A DNA stretch of 64,000 bases from Ixodes scapularis (Eukaryota > Arthropoda > Arachnida > Ixodida > Ixodidae), in NCBI RefSeq assembly GCF_016920785.2, contig NW_024609880.1:64295830-64359829 (forward strand), written 5' to 3'. The notes below the pieces were generated by a model, which made no database searches, was not told the DNA's origin, and worked only from the letters and a program-made list of their open reading frames with translations. Positions within the stretch are counted from its first letter, which is position 1. Each line of letters starts with the position of its first letter. The position numbers and the translations under genes are program-made. Shown here in pieces: positions 1 through 12,800 of this stretch.

Positions 1-2145
1 GCTGCGCTTTTTGCGCTCTTTGATTGGCCCTTCGGCTCATAACATCGGCCGCGCAGCCCCGAGAAGTTCGCGTGGCGCCCCCTTACGGCGAACCGGGGTG
101 ACGTCACGGCGAGGAGAGAATTTTTCCCCGACTCGCCCCGCTCGGCCTGTGGAGGCTGTGACGACGCTAGCTGTCGGCGCGCTCGTTTCTATTTCATTCT
201 TTTGGCGTGTTTTTTGTAGGATGTGTAAATTTTTATATGTGCCTTTATTGAGGTATGGCCTCTAGCTACAGGCGAAACTTCAACCAACATTTTAAGCATG
301 CTTGACAGGGCAGGCAACGCATGAATCGCAGCTGGTATATGAAAATAAAGAAATATGGCCACAATTGCAGGAGCATCATTATAGATTTCCATCTCGCACA
401 ATAAATGCTGTTGATGGTCTGAATGAATTGGCAGGTTATGTATACTATTTTTTTGTATCTCTGCTTTTAAACTAGATCGCCAAAGCATAAAAGCTGCATG
501 CTCCTCGAGTGACATGCTAAATACAGTCTGGGCCATGGGGAGAGAATCACAAGTAAGACAGCCCAAGTGCAGGAGCAAAGTAAAAAAACAAGGAGCATTT
601 TATTATATACATTGCTCGCATTTGACCTTTGCTGGATTCGGATAGTATTTCAAAGGACTACACGGGTGGTATTTGTGGACTTGTTTATATCAATCCTCAA
701 GAAATGTATAACAAACGTAAGCGAAGATGTCTAGCTCGTTATTAGTCCCTTAAGCCCTAAAATTGAGACTTTACTTAAATAGAACTGCCCTGGAGCTAAT
801 ATATCAGAAACTTTTCTCACGCCGACTGTCGCCCTTCAGAGGTTCCACATTTTCTGCTACTAGTGCTGCATCTACCGCTGGCCAGACGTTCGAATGCTCG
901 CTTTTACTCCTGTTTTCCTCTGTTGTCAGAGAGTCCGGCTGTAGGGAGTTCGGAGGCTGAGGAAGCTTTTAAAGACCTGCAGCAGTGTCTCTTTTAATTG
1001 GAAACGACAATTCAGACTAAACGGTGTATTTTTTTAAAACCCAAGGCTGGAATAAAGAGTGTCAGGAAAAAGTATAAACATTCCAAATTACGGCACCATT
1101 GCTATGCATATTTTGGGCAGTTCAATACATATCATACAGGCAACTGGGGGAAATTCGGCCGTTTTTGCTGCTACCATAAAAAACTAATTTTCAGTAATGT
1201 TGCATCTTCTAAGAACTATGCCTGCATACGTGTATAAACTATATAATTAATTTACGAAGAAGCTACATTTACGTAAAACAGCCCTGTTCCACGAGCACTT
1301 CAAAGATCATCAGATGCAGGGTCTATAAAACATCTGCGAACCAGCGCATGCAGAGTGGCAGCGCAGAGTTGGAGTCGCGAGCTAGTTTGCCGACCACTCG
1401 AAGGCCCATGATATAAATGCCACATCGAATGCCTTGAAAGCGGGATGTAATATCGTCCAAAATCATCAACATGCAAGGAAATAGAATTCCAGCGTCTGAA
1501 ACACTTGCGCCACCGCTTCACCGACCCTTCGCAAGATTGCCTTGTGTCGTGTGGACGGACGGGGAGGTTCATCGGCGGAATTGCCTCCTCCGATAGCTTT
1601 CGGGATTTGTAACCCAATTTTAAAGATAAAAAGGGCAAGCAGGCTTATAAAATGTACGGAAGCACCTCAATATCGGCCCAACTCAACGTCTTGTACACCG
1701 GGTACACGAAGTCTAGCTCCTCGAAGAGCTTCCGGGTCACAACGCCAAACCGGCAAACCGGTGCTGGGAAGCGAGCCGATGCGAGGTCGCGGAGCGGAGT
1801 ACTCCCCCTGACGTCACGGTACACCTCACCCAATCAGGGCGCGGCGACCGCAGCGACGCTTGTGTTCGCTCTCGGGGCTAATAGCTGTCAAGGTTCCTAG
1901 ACGAGCATTACAAACGAGGCGTTAGCGACATCCACCAGGTGCTCTTTGCTAATCATTTAATTCGTTTTAAAATTCCTTTTCGAGACTTTTTTAACAAGAT
2001 ATTGGTATGTTCCATGTGATACTGCTCTTCTGAACACATATAGACCAAAAAATGAGCGCCGAAATTTCGTTGTAGTATCCCTTTAAGAGAGGGCATGGGA
2101 GTCGGATTTCCTAGCCTCTGGGGAACATGCGCGTGTCCCAAATAC
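1..2145. other. No supportable gene
   Basis: Only short open frames without splice-site or domain support are present. Two GC-rich patches (about 50-170 and 1500-1870) each contain a TGACGTCA-like site and could be promoter-like, but nothing downstream confirms a gene. I see no RNA gene here. Confidence 0.5.
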
Positions 2146-2184
2146 CTTCCTCCTCTTATTCCCGTTGGGATAAGAGGAGGAAGC
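2146..2184. repeat. Short hairpin
   Basis: A 17-base purine/pyrimidine arm (CTTCCTCCTCTTAT) pairs with its reverse complement a few bases later, with one bulged base. It may be a cruciform or the scar of a small palindromic element. No function can be assigned. Confidence 0.6.
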
Positions 2185-2689
2185 GTGGGTTTCGTCCCCG
2201 AAGAAACAAGGAGCCTTTAATTAAACTTGAGGAAGAAAACGAGAAAGGACGGACAAACACAAACACAGAAAGGGAGGACAAACACAGTTGAGTGCGTGCT
2301 GCATTCTGAGCAAAGACAAAACCGAAAGATTTCTTCCCTTGAAATTCGGGTTTCTCTTATTCAAGGACATCTCCAATTGCGGGTTTTCCGGATTTTCCCC
2401 TGATTTTTATCAAACCGCTTCGGGGGTCAGTTTGCGGGGTTTTCACGGTACCGAAAACACAGAACTCTATTTATGGGCCGCGTTTGCGATACAAGCTGAG
2501 AGAAGGAGGCGCGAGCGTCGGTCGTCTGCAAGCCTACTATTCTCCTCGTCATACGCTCGCGCATACGCAAACAATCTGCTCAGGAGTTATCCGCCATGAA
2601 ATTGCGAGTGCTCCCCATAGCTTGAGCTCTCTACTTCCATCGACGACGGCAGTGCCATGACGTGGGACGGTGAAGTCTCCTGCTTTAGG

Positions 2690-3335
2690 GCCCGTTTGCT
2701 GGGCAATGCGGATATCTCTTTCCCAGCGGTTAACTCACCCGTAAGAAGGATTTTGAGGTCACGCCACCGGATCTGTGGGAACAAGAAACTAATGGTACCT
2801 AGCGGTTCCAACCAAATCGCTGCCGTAAGTTCGTCCTCGCTTCGAATATTAAGGTCCTATTTTGCGCGCAGAAAGAAAGGTGAAAAGGCTTGAAATGTAA
2901 GTGAAATAAGCCGCATTCGTGTACTTTATGAGCGGCATGTTAGGTTATTTCTGTTCTAGGGAAGGTCGTATTAATAGAAAATTAAAGAAAACACCGGGCA
3001 AGGCTTACGTCTGCTCAGCGGAATCGGCTGGAACGCTAGGTACTTTCTCCCCAGAAGGCCGGTCACGTGACGCTGCAATCCCTCTTGCGGGTGAGTCCAA
3101 ACACAACACCAATGGGAGCGAAGCTGGCACACGAACGTGAAGAGGGAGCTTCTGGTAAACCTCAGAACGGCGTGCCGACGTTTCACTAGTATACCTAGTT
3201 TCTTCAGAGAAGCTAGGTCTCCTAGTGAAACGTCGGCACGCCGTTCTGAGCTTAACCAGAAGCTCCCCCTTCACACTTTTGCGGGTGAGTTAACCGCCGG
3301 AAGAGATACCCGTATTGATCAGCAAACCGGCTTAG
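2690..3335. mobile_element. Inverted-repeat element (MITE-like)
   Basis: The arm at about 2692-2745 and the arm at about 3288-3330 are imperfect reverse complements; both carry the sequence GGTTAACTCACCC or its complement. The interior has no coding signal. The palindromic element at 3137-3271 lies between the arms and is probably a later insertion. I could not define target duplications. Confidence 0.5.
3137..3271. mobile_element. Palindromic MITE with hammerhead-like core
   Basis: Two arms of about 60 bases (3137-3200 and 3210-3271) are near-perfect reverse complements, meeting at about 3205. Read on the minus strand, CTGAAGA (3207-3201), a potential stem, then GAAACGTC (3184-3177) resembles a hammerhead ribozyme core. 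The matching plus-strand core keeps GAAACGTC at 3227-3234 but has a decayed CTGAAGA box. Hammerhead motifs are known in the terminal repeats of Penelope-like elements, so this may be two such ends joined head to head. Activity is unlikely because one unpaired A disturbs stem II. Confidence 0.55.
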
Positions 3336-3593
3336 GGTCGTTCGATTGTGGTGATGGAGATTCTCGCTTACGCCTTCCTAAATCTTATCACGGATGATGA
3401 AAAGTAGACTGAGCTAAGGAACTGAAAACAATATTTTTCGTGTTTTGTTTTTCGCCTTTCGTCGTCGAAGTCTATGGGATGAGAAACTGAAGGAGAGGAG
3501 GAGAATAGAGCGTGCGGGAACGTGAGAACACCGAGCTCTGGTTGAAATTATTAGTGGGTAGACTCACTCTGAACGCGTTAGAACGACACAAGT

Positions 3594-4127
3594 CTACATG
3601 GAACGATGAGAGTTAGCGTTGCTAAAGCTTGGAGTTTGAGCCAGTTGACTCATCATGTACAATAAGACAGCGCCGAATAAACACAAGGACCAAGACAGCT
3701 GACCAACTACACGCTGTCTAAATATCCACACAACCCCAATTATCATCGAACACAGGATGAGGCACCCGGCCCTTCCCCGTCCTACGCTTCTTCGGCGCTG
3801 TTCTCTTGTGCGCCATGACATACCTTCAGCGAGTGGCCACCAGAGCAAGGGCCTTGGCAGCAGCGTCAGCGGTCCCCTGAGGAAAGGCAGCGCCGAGTGT
3901 GCTGCAGTTCCAGCTGCCTGGAGCTCGGAGAGGGTCGCGGAAGACGGCAGCGTGCCCAGCGGCAGTCCTGGGGACAGCAGTGACGACGAAGACGCCGGAC
4001 CAGACGTCGGAGGGCTGCGGCGGGCCGCCGCCGACGTCGTCGCCAGCTCCGGCGAGCACGTGGACCTTGGTGCTGCTGAAGAAGCCCCGGAGTCCAGGTC
4101 TTCCGAACCGACTGGCTCTTCCTCCGG
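3594..4127 (-). CDS. Candidate terminal exon, two membrane segments
   Basis: On the minus strand a plausible splice acceptor (pyrimidine-rich, ending CAG at 4128) opens a 177-residue frame to a stop at 3594. The first part is rich in Ser, Ala, Pro and acid. The C-terminal third has two hydrophobic stretches, around CLILCSMIIGVVWIF and LCLFGAVLLYMM, separated by a short basic and polar linker. This would suit a tail-anchored or hairpin membrane protein. The same DNA is GC-rich and also open on the plus strand (3757-4278, with a Ser/Asp-rich frame), so strand choice is uncertain. I do not recognise the family. Transcript evidence would decide. Confidence 0.28.
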   Translation of the reverse strand, partial: PEEEPVGSEDLDSGASSAAPRSTCSPELATTSAAARRSPPTSGPASSSSLLSPGLPLGTLPSSATLSELQAAGTAAHSALPFLRGPLTLLPRPLLWWPLAEGMSWRTREQRRRSVGRGRAGCLILCSMIIGVVWIFRQRVVGQLSWSLCLFGAVLLYMMSQLAQTPSFSNANSHRSM

Positions 4128-4562
4128 CTGGGTTGTGGAGGACGGCACGGCGTCTACGCACCACGACACCCGAATCACTCGAGGCGTCCTCGTCATGTTT
4201 TCTCTAGATGTTCGGAACGTATGTGAGGAATATATGTGGGCTGCATACTTTCCGGTTTTTACCGGAAAACATCGATAAACATCCGTAGGGGTAAAATGAT
4301 ACAAAATCATAGAAAGACCGAAACACACCGACTTCAGGAAATTGTTTGCTCTGAGCGAAGACTGTTCTTGTCCAAATCTTCCCTTCTTAAGCCGCAGCCA
4401 TACTGGGCCCATACATTGTACAAAAACGACAGTGTTCGCTGCTGACATTATGACGGAATGAACTACTTCCAAAAATCCCTGAACACAACACTGCTCGCGT
4501 TGCATTATGGGACCTGGTTGACCATGGATAGGAGTGGCATGGTTTCGGTTTTGATCGCCCCT

Positions 4563-4720
4563 TGACCACGGTGGAAGAAACATGATTTAGGTGATGACTC
4601 TCTGTCCGACGCGGCGGCCACATTATTTTCGGCGCACCGAGCGCTTCACTCGCACGGGGATAGATGGCGCCCACGTATCGGCTCCTTCCTAAACCGACCG
4701 CTCCGGTTGTTTCTCCCAGC
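4563..4720. repeat. Left flank repeat of the nested locus
   Basis: This segment, from ACGGTGGAAGAAAC to CTCCCAGC, recurs at 17714-18078 on the other side of the nested elements. The right-hand copy is interrupted by a short retroposon and is followed by an uninterrupted junction at about 18065-18110. Together they supply natural empty-site references for two insertions. The bases 4713-4720 (CTCCCAGC) are the left target duplication of the outer hAT-like element. Confidence 0.75.
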
Positions 4721-5354
4721 TAGGGTGACCACCTTCCTGCTTGCGAAATGCGGGACACGCGGGGCAAGGGGGGGGGGGGGGGGGGGGTGGAGGGGGGGAG
4801 GGGGGAGGGGGGTATAGTAGAAATTTATGAACACGCACACCACGAACCGAGGCCCTGTTCACACATTTACTATCATGTGCTGTTTATACACCTGCAAATT
4901 GTATTGCAGCAATTAAGCTGAAATAGTTTTCACTCCCAGTGATATATCTTTTTATGCCAAATATGTTACTAAATGTGTCAAATTTGAAAGTATAAAAATC
5001 AACTCCAGCAGCACTCAATGCATCAAATGAAATTAAGAAACAGTAAATGTTTTTCGGGTTATTGTTTCTTGTCAACGCTTACTTTTATGAAAATGGTCCT
5101 ACGCAAATTTTTAACAATATGTTCTTTATCTTTTTACCTTGTGTGGCTGTCTTCACTAAAAAAAGAAATCCACAGCAACCCATTTGCGTTAAAAAAGCGA
5201 TATGAAAAAAAAAAAATGGCAATAAACGAGCAATTTTCTTTTACAATATTTTGCCACTAAGGGGAGAGGCACAACGGTGCATGCTCGTCGGGCCCCCTGC
5301 AGAACGGAGATCGCTTCCCGCAATGCTTGGATAGAAAATGGCGTACCATTAGGA

Positions 5355-5687
5355 ATATGGTCAGCTGAACAATTTCAAATTAGAAAAAACCGTGAGAAAA
5401 AATACATACACACCGCTGACTATCAACTTGCTGCCTTTAATACTTCGTCTTCCTTTTTCCCCTTTTACTACAGCTAGTGATGACAGCCATCCGCCATGTC
5501 CGCGCGATGCCCCCATCAGGGTGTTATGCGGCTCGTGCCACGTCCCAAGTATTGTTTTTCTTTCGGGTGGATTGTGATAGACGGGGTGCTCACGCACAGT
5601 TGAGCACTGTCTTCGATGGCCAGAGCTTCAATTAGTTCACGTGCATATGCGTTCCGGTGCCGCCCTATAATGGTGATGTTGTTAAAA
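5355..5687 (-). repeat. Inverted 3'-end fragment of Penelope 1
   Basis: This is the reverse complement of about 17070-17437, including the last part of the endonuclease frame and the 3' untranslated region. It sits back to back with the direct copy at 5703-6041, with about 15 junction bases between. It explains the open frames on both strands here, which are not separate genes. Confidence 0.85.
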
Positions 5688-5702
5688 TGCACGTAAAATG
5701 CA

Positions 5703-6041
5703 CGCATATGCACGTGAACTAATTGAAGCTCTGGCCATCGAAGACAGTGCTCAACTGTGCGTGAGCACCCCGTCTATCACAATCCACCCGAAAGAAAAAC
5801 AATACTTGGGACGTGGCACGAGCCGCATAACACCCTGATGGGGGCATCGCGCGGACATGGCGGATGGCTGTCATCACTAGCTGTAGTAAAAGGGAAAAAA
5901 GGAAGACGAAGTATTAAAGGCAGCAAGTTGATAGTCAGCGGTGTGTATGTATTTTCTCTCACGGTTTTTTCTAATTTGAAATTGTTCAGCTGACCATATT
6001 CAAGTATGTACCAACTAGCTCAAGTAAAACCCGTAGTACAG
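5703..6041 (+). repeat. Direct pseudo-LTR copy of Penelope 1
   Basis: From GCATATGCACGTGAAC onward this matches 17107-17442 almost base for base up to ACCCGTAGTAC. A partial direct copy upstream of the main body is the pseudo-LTR arrangement of Penelope-like elements. The first ATG of the element's frame (6006) lies inside it, so this copy may supply the leader and promoter. Confidence 0.85.
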
Positions 6042-6434
6042 TTTATTTCTAGTTATATGAGCACGCCTTCTTTATGCTTTTCGTCTCTCGCCCCGCAAGC
6101 GCTCACCCACCTTATCGCCACTACTACGTGCCAAGGCCGGTTGCTTGCGCGGAGCATTAAAAAGAAGATTATTCTGGATGACATTCGGCAGTTCTTCGGG
6201 ATGATACAACCATCCCAGGCGCACGCCATGCGAGTGACCAAGATTCTTCGCTCAGAAACATGGCGTCAGCAGCGAATGTTAACTGACTTTCTACGGGTCC
6301 AATGTTCAGACTATAACGTCTTCAGGTATCATATGTCGGTGACAAGACGCTCAACGGAGACCATCTGGAAAAGCCGGTTTCTCCCCTCTTTGAAGTACCA
6401 TCTGGCAAGGGAGGCCAATCAGGTTCCCCAGAGA
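6006..6434 (+). CDS. Penelope 1 polyprotein, N-terminal part
   Basis: This frame of 143 codons from ATG 6006 encodes the N-terminal region of the Penelope protein, ending at the hAT insertion. The first residues are encoded by the pseudo-LTR, so a downstream ATG at 6057 could also be the true start. If the hAT element and one 8-bp duplication are removed, codon 143 runs directly into 15249 with no shift and continues to 17240, giving about 806 codons. That is close to the 783-817 codons of the second Penelope copy in this window. The region is basic and has no catalytic motif, as expected for the part before the reverse transcriptase. Confidence 0.8.
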
Positions 6435-7384
6435 CAGACTTGGAAGTAATCCGTTACAAGTAACGGGATTACTTGTAATTAATTACTTTTTGAGTAATTT
6501 TGTAATTAATTCGTTACTTTTCTAGAAATGTAATTTCTAACGTAATTTCATTACTTTTTTAGTAACGGATTACGACAAGTTACTCGTTACTTTTTTTTGT
6601 TATTTCAATTTTTTTTTTCAATATTTCAAGCATAATTATAAAAATATGATTTTTAAGTAGCGTCACCGAGTTCGGGAAGGGGGAGAGGGGGCGGGGCACC
6701 TAGACTGAAGCCAAAAGCTTGTGACGGGATCTCGGCAAAGAAAAAAAAAAGGTGGAAAGGGGGAAACAGAAGGGGGAATCGACTCTGCTATCCCCTTAGC
6801 ACGATAACAAGGGGAGGGCCCCGACAAAAGTACACAAAGAAAGAAAACGGGAATTTTCACACAGCTAGAGAGGCTTCTTAAGACAACCGAAGGGTCGCTT
6901 ACACGATGCAAAAACGCCGCGTTTCGGACGCTTTTCCTCAGAAAGAAAAGCCTTTTCTGAACCTTAGGCACTTGATTCGGAGTGGGGCGAAAGAAGAATA
7001 GAAGAGTAATGGCCCATAAAAATGTCACATGGCACGCATCTCCCAAACTGGAACTGTGGGATGGGTCTGCTGCGTCTGCTGTTTCTTTCTTCTTTTTTTC
7101 TTTTTGCTAAGATCATTATCGACATGTTTGTACGATGCAGTCCCAGCCCGCGTTCAGATTTTGGAAGCGGAAGGACGTGAATAACGACATAAGCAACACG
7201 CTTAGAACAAGCTCGAAGTTCAAATAATAGCTTTCCTTCGCGTCTTTTTCTTTAAATAAAATAGTAGCCACTACAACTTCGTGTCCACCGAGGACGGTGG
7301 GGAGTCAGCCTCCCCTCCCTTTTTTTTGCTTGTTTGCGTTTTGGGCGGGGGAGAGTCGGAGTCGCTGTGAGTTCCGAATACGGG

Positions 7385-9120
7385 GCCCCTTAGCAAAAAG
7401 AGGCCGTACTTCAAACGAAGTTGAAATATATTGAGTACAAATATTTATTTTGTATTTATTCTGTAATATTTTGGCCGCATTCGAAATACGCTCGTAAGGT
7501 ATTCAAAATACATTCTAAATACGAATAAAATATCTTTTAGATATACCAAAAATATTATCCCTTCACACTCAAGATGCCATTGCGCATTAAAAACCGGTTA
7601 CACAATTTTTTTTTTATTTTCGGTTTTTCAGCAAATGCTGTCCCTGTGGTATTTGAAGGCACTACTAAATACATCTCACAAAGCTACATTAGAAACGAAC
7701 ACACACACAAACACCATGACGCACTGAACAGCTCATTCACAGTCCCGTTGACTGCTCTAGAGCCTTATATAGCCTACATATTGAAGGTAATCATTTTTTC
7801 GGTGACCAGCTCTGCGCTTATTAAGGTTCCAAGTATTCGATCTTCTCCCCGGGAGTCTGTCAAAGGGGAAACAGTGTTTTGAAGTTCGTGGACGATATCT
7901 CTTACTAAAAGGCATTGGTACAACTAATAACAATTCGGCGCAGTCTCTAAAACAATATCCACACGAACGGCTCATAAAATACATGTTATTGCTTCTCTGC
8001 GTAGCAGCACTCAGGACGAAGCGAATCAAGGCAGTTTCTTCACTTTAAAATACTGTAAACGACTTTATTTTCGTGAGGACCTAATTCTCGCAAAGTTCAC
8101 GAATCGCCTACAATTCCGAAAAATAGGTCCCGTGAAAAATTCCGGCAAAATGTAAAAACATTAAAATCTATATTGCGATCCCAGCGCGTCGCGAAAATTA
8201 GAATTTGCGAATTATTCCAAAACTCCAACTTTGGCCTAAATCGCGAAATATTGAGCCCGCGAAAAATAAATATTTTACAGTAGTTGTTCTACCTTTCCTT
8301 TATAGTAGTCGACTATTTAATATGGTAGTTAATGTCACTATATTAAAGTCACTATTCACATCACGTACAATGGTGAGTATACACGTTCAGTGAACTAACA
8401 TTGTGCTAACAAAACCACGCCAAACGTATCTGTTCACAGCACCTGCTGAAGCTTTCCAGCATCAGCAAATGTCGTGGGTGTAGTTCCCGAGCCCCGTTTG
8501 TGATTGGTGTGCAAGGAACTGATCAGGTGTGTTCTTGATAGAAAAAAAGGAAACAATAACAAAAACTGGGCTGATTTATCAGTGCGATGCTGCGCAATTC
8601 AGTTGACAAACTAATCAAATGTTCTATTTAGGCGCTTCAGTGTACTTCATATCTGCTTGAAGTGAACTTCTAAAAGGGGAGCTTTTCAATATTTTGGTAG
8701 TTTAAGTCAAACTACCAAAGTACTGCAGTCAAAAGGTACTTAGAGTATAACACAACAGTATTTACGATGTTCAGGTATTTTAAGAGTAATCTGCACGAAT
8801 TTTTGATTGCTCCATTCTTTTAGGGTTGGAGTATATTTTGCATGAATTAAATAAATATTTCAAGGAATATATGTGAAAGGTATTTTGTGCCTATTAATTT
8901 AGTATTTACATATTTCAAAACGCATGAAGGGAACTTCAAATGTAGTTGAAGTAAAGGTATTTCAAAATGATTTTTACAAGTATATTTTAGTACTAAGTAA
9001 TAAAAAAAAAGTTTATATTTTCGGTCTATTTTTCGTGTACTTACAATAATGAACTGTATTTCAAATACACTCAAATTAGAATGTGGTATATTTCAAACGT
9101 ATTAGTTTTCGCTAAGGGGC
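7385..9120. mobile_element. Small hAT-like element nested in the inner hAT
   Basis: The ends GCCCCTTAGCAAAAA (7385) and TTTTCGCTAAGGGGC (to 9120) are inverted repeats. The flanking octamers AATACGGG and TTTACGGG share the last six bases, fitting a decayed 8-bp hAT duplication. The interior is AT-rich with many short GTATTT/AAATAC motifs and no long frame, so it is non-autonomous. It lies upstream of the BED-finger exon of the host hAT. Confidence 0.65.
8053..8280. mobile_element. TA-flanked MITE, deepest level of the nest
   Basis: Inverted ends CTGTAAACGACTTTATTTT and its partner ending AAATATTTTACAG are flanked by TA at 8051-8052 and 8281-8282. Length is 228 bp with no coding capacity. The TA target and ends suggest a Tc1/mariner-type MITE. 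It lies within 7385-9120. Confidence 0.7.
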
Positions 9121-9628
9121 TTTACGGGACAAAAGGCCAGATGCCGTCCAGTTCTAGGAACAATTTTAAAACTCCAGTGCCTTCTGATATTTTTACGTGA
9201 CATTTTTCTTACATTTTCTTGTTACACGGCAAAGAAAGTATGTCGTTTCCTTCCCGTGGTGGAGGCTCGAGGCTTCCAGCTTTCTGGTCAAGTAGAGACA
9301 AACACCAGAGCCCTAGCTCAGCCTACAAGCGAACCTAGTGTCGTCTTGGAGAACGACACTCACAATAGTCACCACATCCCCTGATGAGTCTTCCGCGAAT
9401 TTGTCCTGTTTCTCTTGCTTCTATATATATATTTTTTTGTTTCAAGAACCTCGCGTTTTCGTCGTCTTAGTAGGGTGTGTAGCCCTTGTCAAATCCTGTC
9501 TTTCTCTTAACTCTATTTTTCTCCTCGTACTTATGTAGGAATGTTTTATCTATGTGAATTTTTTTTTTCGGTTGTTCAATATTTTTTACCGAGGTCCCGC
9601 CTCTAGCTCGCTGATCCACGGCTACAAA

Positions 9629-9826
9629 ATGCGCGAGAGGTCCCAGCAGCGAGCATTCAGCATGTCTCTTCCACTGTCGCCATGGCCCTCCTTGGATCCG
9701 ATGTTTAAGATGAAAGGCAGCAAGGGAACTGCGAATTTAGAGTTTCAGTGCCTGCTCTGCCTCCCCGAAAGAAAGCTTCTTTCATCTGCGAATTCCACGA
9801 ATTCGAACCTACGAAAACACGTAAAG
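9629..9826 (+). CDS. hAT transposase exon 1 (BED zinc finger)
   Basis: The frame contains FQCLLC, then SNLRKHVK, followed directly by the donor GTAAGC at 9827. The Cys pair and first His of a BED-type zinc finger are here; the last His comes from exon 2. A start at ATG 9629 is a guess, as 9662 is also possible and the frame is open further upstream to 9554. Confidence 0.75.
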
Positions 9827-12800
9827 GTAAGCGTTTTTTAATTATTATTTTTTTATTTTTTGTGGAAACCAGTTATTTAAAAATTAAGATTTTTGCGTAG
9901 TTCATAATTTGGCGATTGCATCACAATTTTATACTCTCAACATTGCCTTTGGTTATTTTTTTTTTTTTTTAGCCCTAGTGTATCTGCTGACGTACGGCGT
10001 AAAGTACGCTTAGAACAGTTGATAAAGATGTTGATATTTACTTGAGCTCAGGGGAGCCGCGGCGAGTTGCTGAGGGAGTTCACGCAAATTGCATTTTCGG
10101 ATATCGGCAGCTCATAATGCTGCTTCTAAGCATACCAGTGTGACAGGAGCGATATGGGTGTGCGATTCGGTAAAATATTTGATTTTCTAAAACGTACCAT
10201 AATCCGTTTCCACTTTAAGCGTGAGCATAGCAGAAGCTACAAAAGCGAGCCCCGGGCTTTCAGTGTCACTGCCAAGCACGCGCGCTCGTGCAGTGCAATC
10301 ACGTTGTTCAAAGCCGCGTGCTCGCGCTTGTACAATCGGCTGCTCCTGGACTTAAGCTGAAACGAAGTATAGGGCTTATAATTATAAACAGTTGTGGGCT
10401 TAGCAATATACTGTTTGTAAATTAATTTATCGAAAAAACTATGAAAAAAGATTTTGGTGTCGAATATCACTAATTGAATACTTCTTTGTGGGTAAAAACA
10501 ACCTAGCGCACGGGGAGCTACGAACACAATAAATAAGAACAGTATATTTCATTCTATGCTTCTTGAAGCTTTTCCTTTATAAAGTGAGGATTCGCAGTGT
10601 CTACGCACTTAAATCAAAATCGACTCTCGAATTCCAAACAACAATGAGTCGCACAGCCAGCGCTGGGTATCGGTCAATTTATCACTGAATATTTGGGTTT
10701 GCGTTCGGAGTCAAATACCGCCGTGAAGGAGATCAATTAAGAAATGTTCAAGGACAGATAGAACTATCACGCCACTACAGTGTTTAACTTCAGCTGTGGG
10801 GAAAACAAACATAATTAGTTGAGAGATTCTGACTTGTTATTCCAGTGAGGCTTCTCTTCAATTAATAAAGCACCGATTTAATTCTAGTTCCAACCTAACG
10901 TTAACACGGTATTTGCGTCTAATCTGTGACCCGGGCTCTATCGAGATAAATGACGCAACAAATACAACCCATGTGACTTTGTGCTAAACAATCCCAGAGG
11001 TTTGTAAAAAAAAACGAGCTAGACAAAGCGTTCTGTATAGTCGATATCCCCGCTAATAAGCATTGTCAACCAAGGCGCGTGATTCTGAAAAACCCTGGCA
11101 GCACGAGTCTGTGAAATAATGCCGGGTAGCTTGTTCTAGCTAGGGTCAAAAGAGCAGACTCCCCCGCGCTTTTGACGAACCAGCTGTCACGAGTGACCAT
11201 TCATTTTGCTGCCGAGTCTAAAGGAAAAGCTGAATTTGGTTTTCATTGTTTGTTTCTTCAGATTAATGCACTCAAACAAAAAGGTGTGGGTTCTGTTGAC
11301 ATTTGAGGATTATTGATGTGACGCTTTAGTAAAACGGGAAAAACAACTTCATTGTCCCTTTATATGTTATCATATCTTCCATTGTCTCAGCATACCTTTC
11401 TTCTACGTTCGCGTGTCTTAATGTATAACTAAAGCTGAAGAACATATAGTAGTTGAAGTGAGCTGTGCTCAACCGTTCTTTTGGCAATGTGTTGACTTAA
11501 CGAAAATTAGAATTCAATGCGATAAAGTATATTTGCTTGAAACTGTAGGGGACTTATTATAATAAGTATGCACGTAACTGAATTCAAAGTTCATCTTATT
11601 TAATTTAATTTGCTCTTAAAAATTGTTCAGCTAAATTCGTCCTCAAAATTACGTAACGTTGCTCAAAGACACCATATCTCCGTTTTCACCTCAAGAACCG
11701 TAGTAAAAAAAAAAGTCCGGCTCCTCACGGAGCATTACTAATTTCCACCCTTATGCGGGGAATTGAGATATACGTTTGTAAGGCAATTTTATATTACATA
11801 TATGTTATGTTCTCGAGACGTACTCGTTTCCAACGCCAAAAGCATCACTTCTTCCTCCGACAATCAAATCTCGTAACAACTAATTCGCGCGGCGTATAAA
11901 CAATGCGCAAAACTTGCTGTTTTCGAAGTGACATTGAGTGTAGTAAGTTCATTCAATGAAGCTACTGACACTGGGCACATATTTTAGTTATTTAGCTTCC
12001 GCCATGCAGTTATCCTCCAACTGCGCGATACAGCGCGAACAAGACATTGGTGCTTTTTCGCGTTCAAGATTTTAACTGAAAAACGAGGAAAACCGGCAAT
12101 CGCTTGTTTGTGGTACAGTGCCGTGCTATCAACAATGTAAGGCTGTGAACCTGTATAAAGAAAAGTTTGGAGAGGTTTGACTCGCGCTGGAGAACTCAGG
12201 GATCTTAGCAGGGTTCGGTCCCCCACCACTGTCTGTTTCAACAGCGATGGGCAAAGTATACCGGTGTGTGGCAGAATACCAATTACACCTATACATTTAA
12301 TTGCCTTATAACCAATTCCTCATTGACAGTAGAGGCCCCAAACGCCATTCGCGGTATTTTTCTCCGCCTCTTATACTTAAACCCAAGAGAATGCAAAAAA
12401 AAAAATGTAAAAACGCGGATTACACGCACATTGCCTTCGGGACGGTGTGTGGATATACGTTTCTTATGCCCTGTCACGGGTTGATGTATACACGGCACTC
12501 ACCAGCTTGCCTGAGTTTTTGCCTTTTCATATTGTTCATCTTATTTTGCTTTATACGCTCATAATTACAGAACGTGAAAATATCGGCTCTTTTACAGACG
12601 AAGCACCTGAGCCAGCTGAGCAGTTTTGAAGCACTAATCAAAAATCGACGCACCATCGCAGGAGTTGATCACGTTAGAGAGACTCCGCCGTCCAAGCAGC
12701 TGCGACTTGATTTTCGTGATGGGACCGTCTCACAAGCTTCACTGGACAAACTCGTTGTAAACTTCGTCATCGGCGGTATGCAGCGGTTTTCTATCGTCGA

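Noticed and set aside
189..578. Minus-strand 129-codon frame
   Set aside because: No domain, no splice support and a non-protein-like composition.
3757..4278. Plus-strand 173-codon frame with acidic Ser/Asp segment
   Set aside because: It overlaps the minus-strand candidate and both are open because the DNA is GC-rich. The minus strand has an acceptor and membrane segments, so the plus frame was left out.
9380..9410. CTGATGAG followed by GCGAATT
   Set aside because: The second box reads GAAT and not GAAA, and no stem pairs around it.
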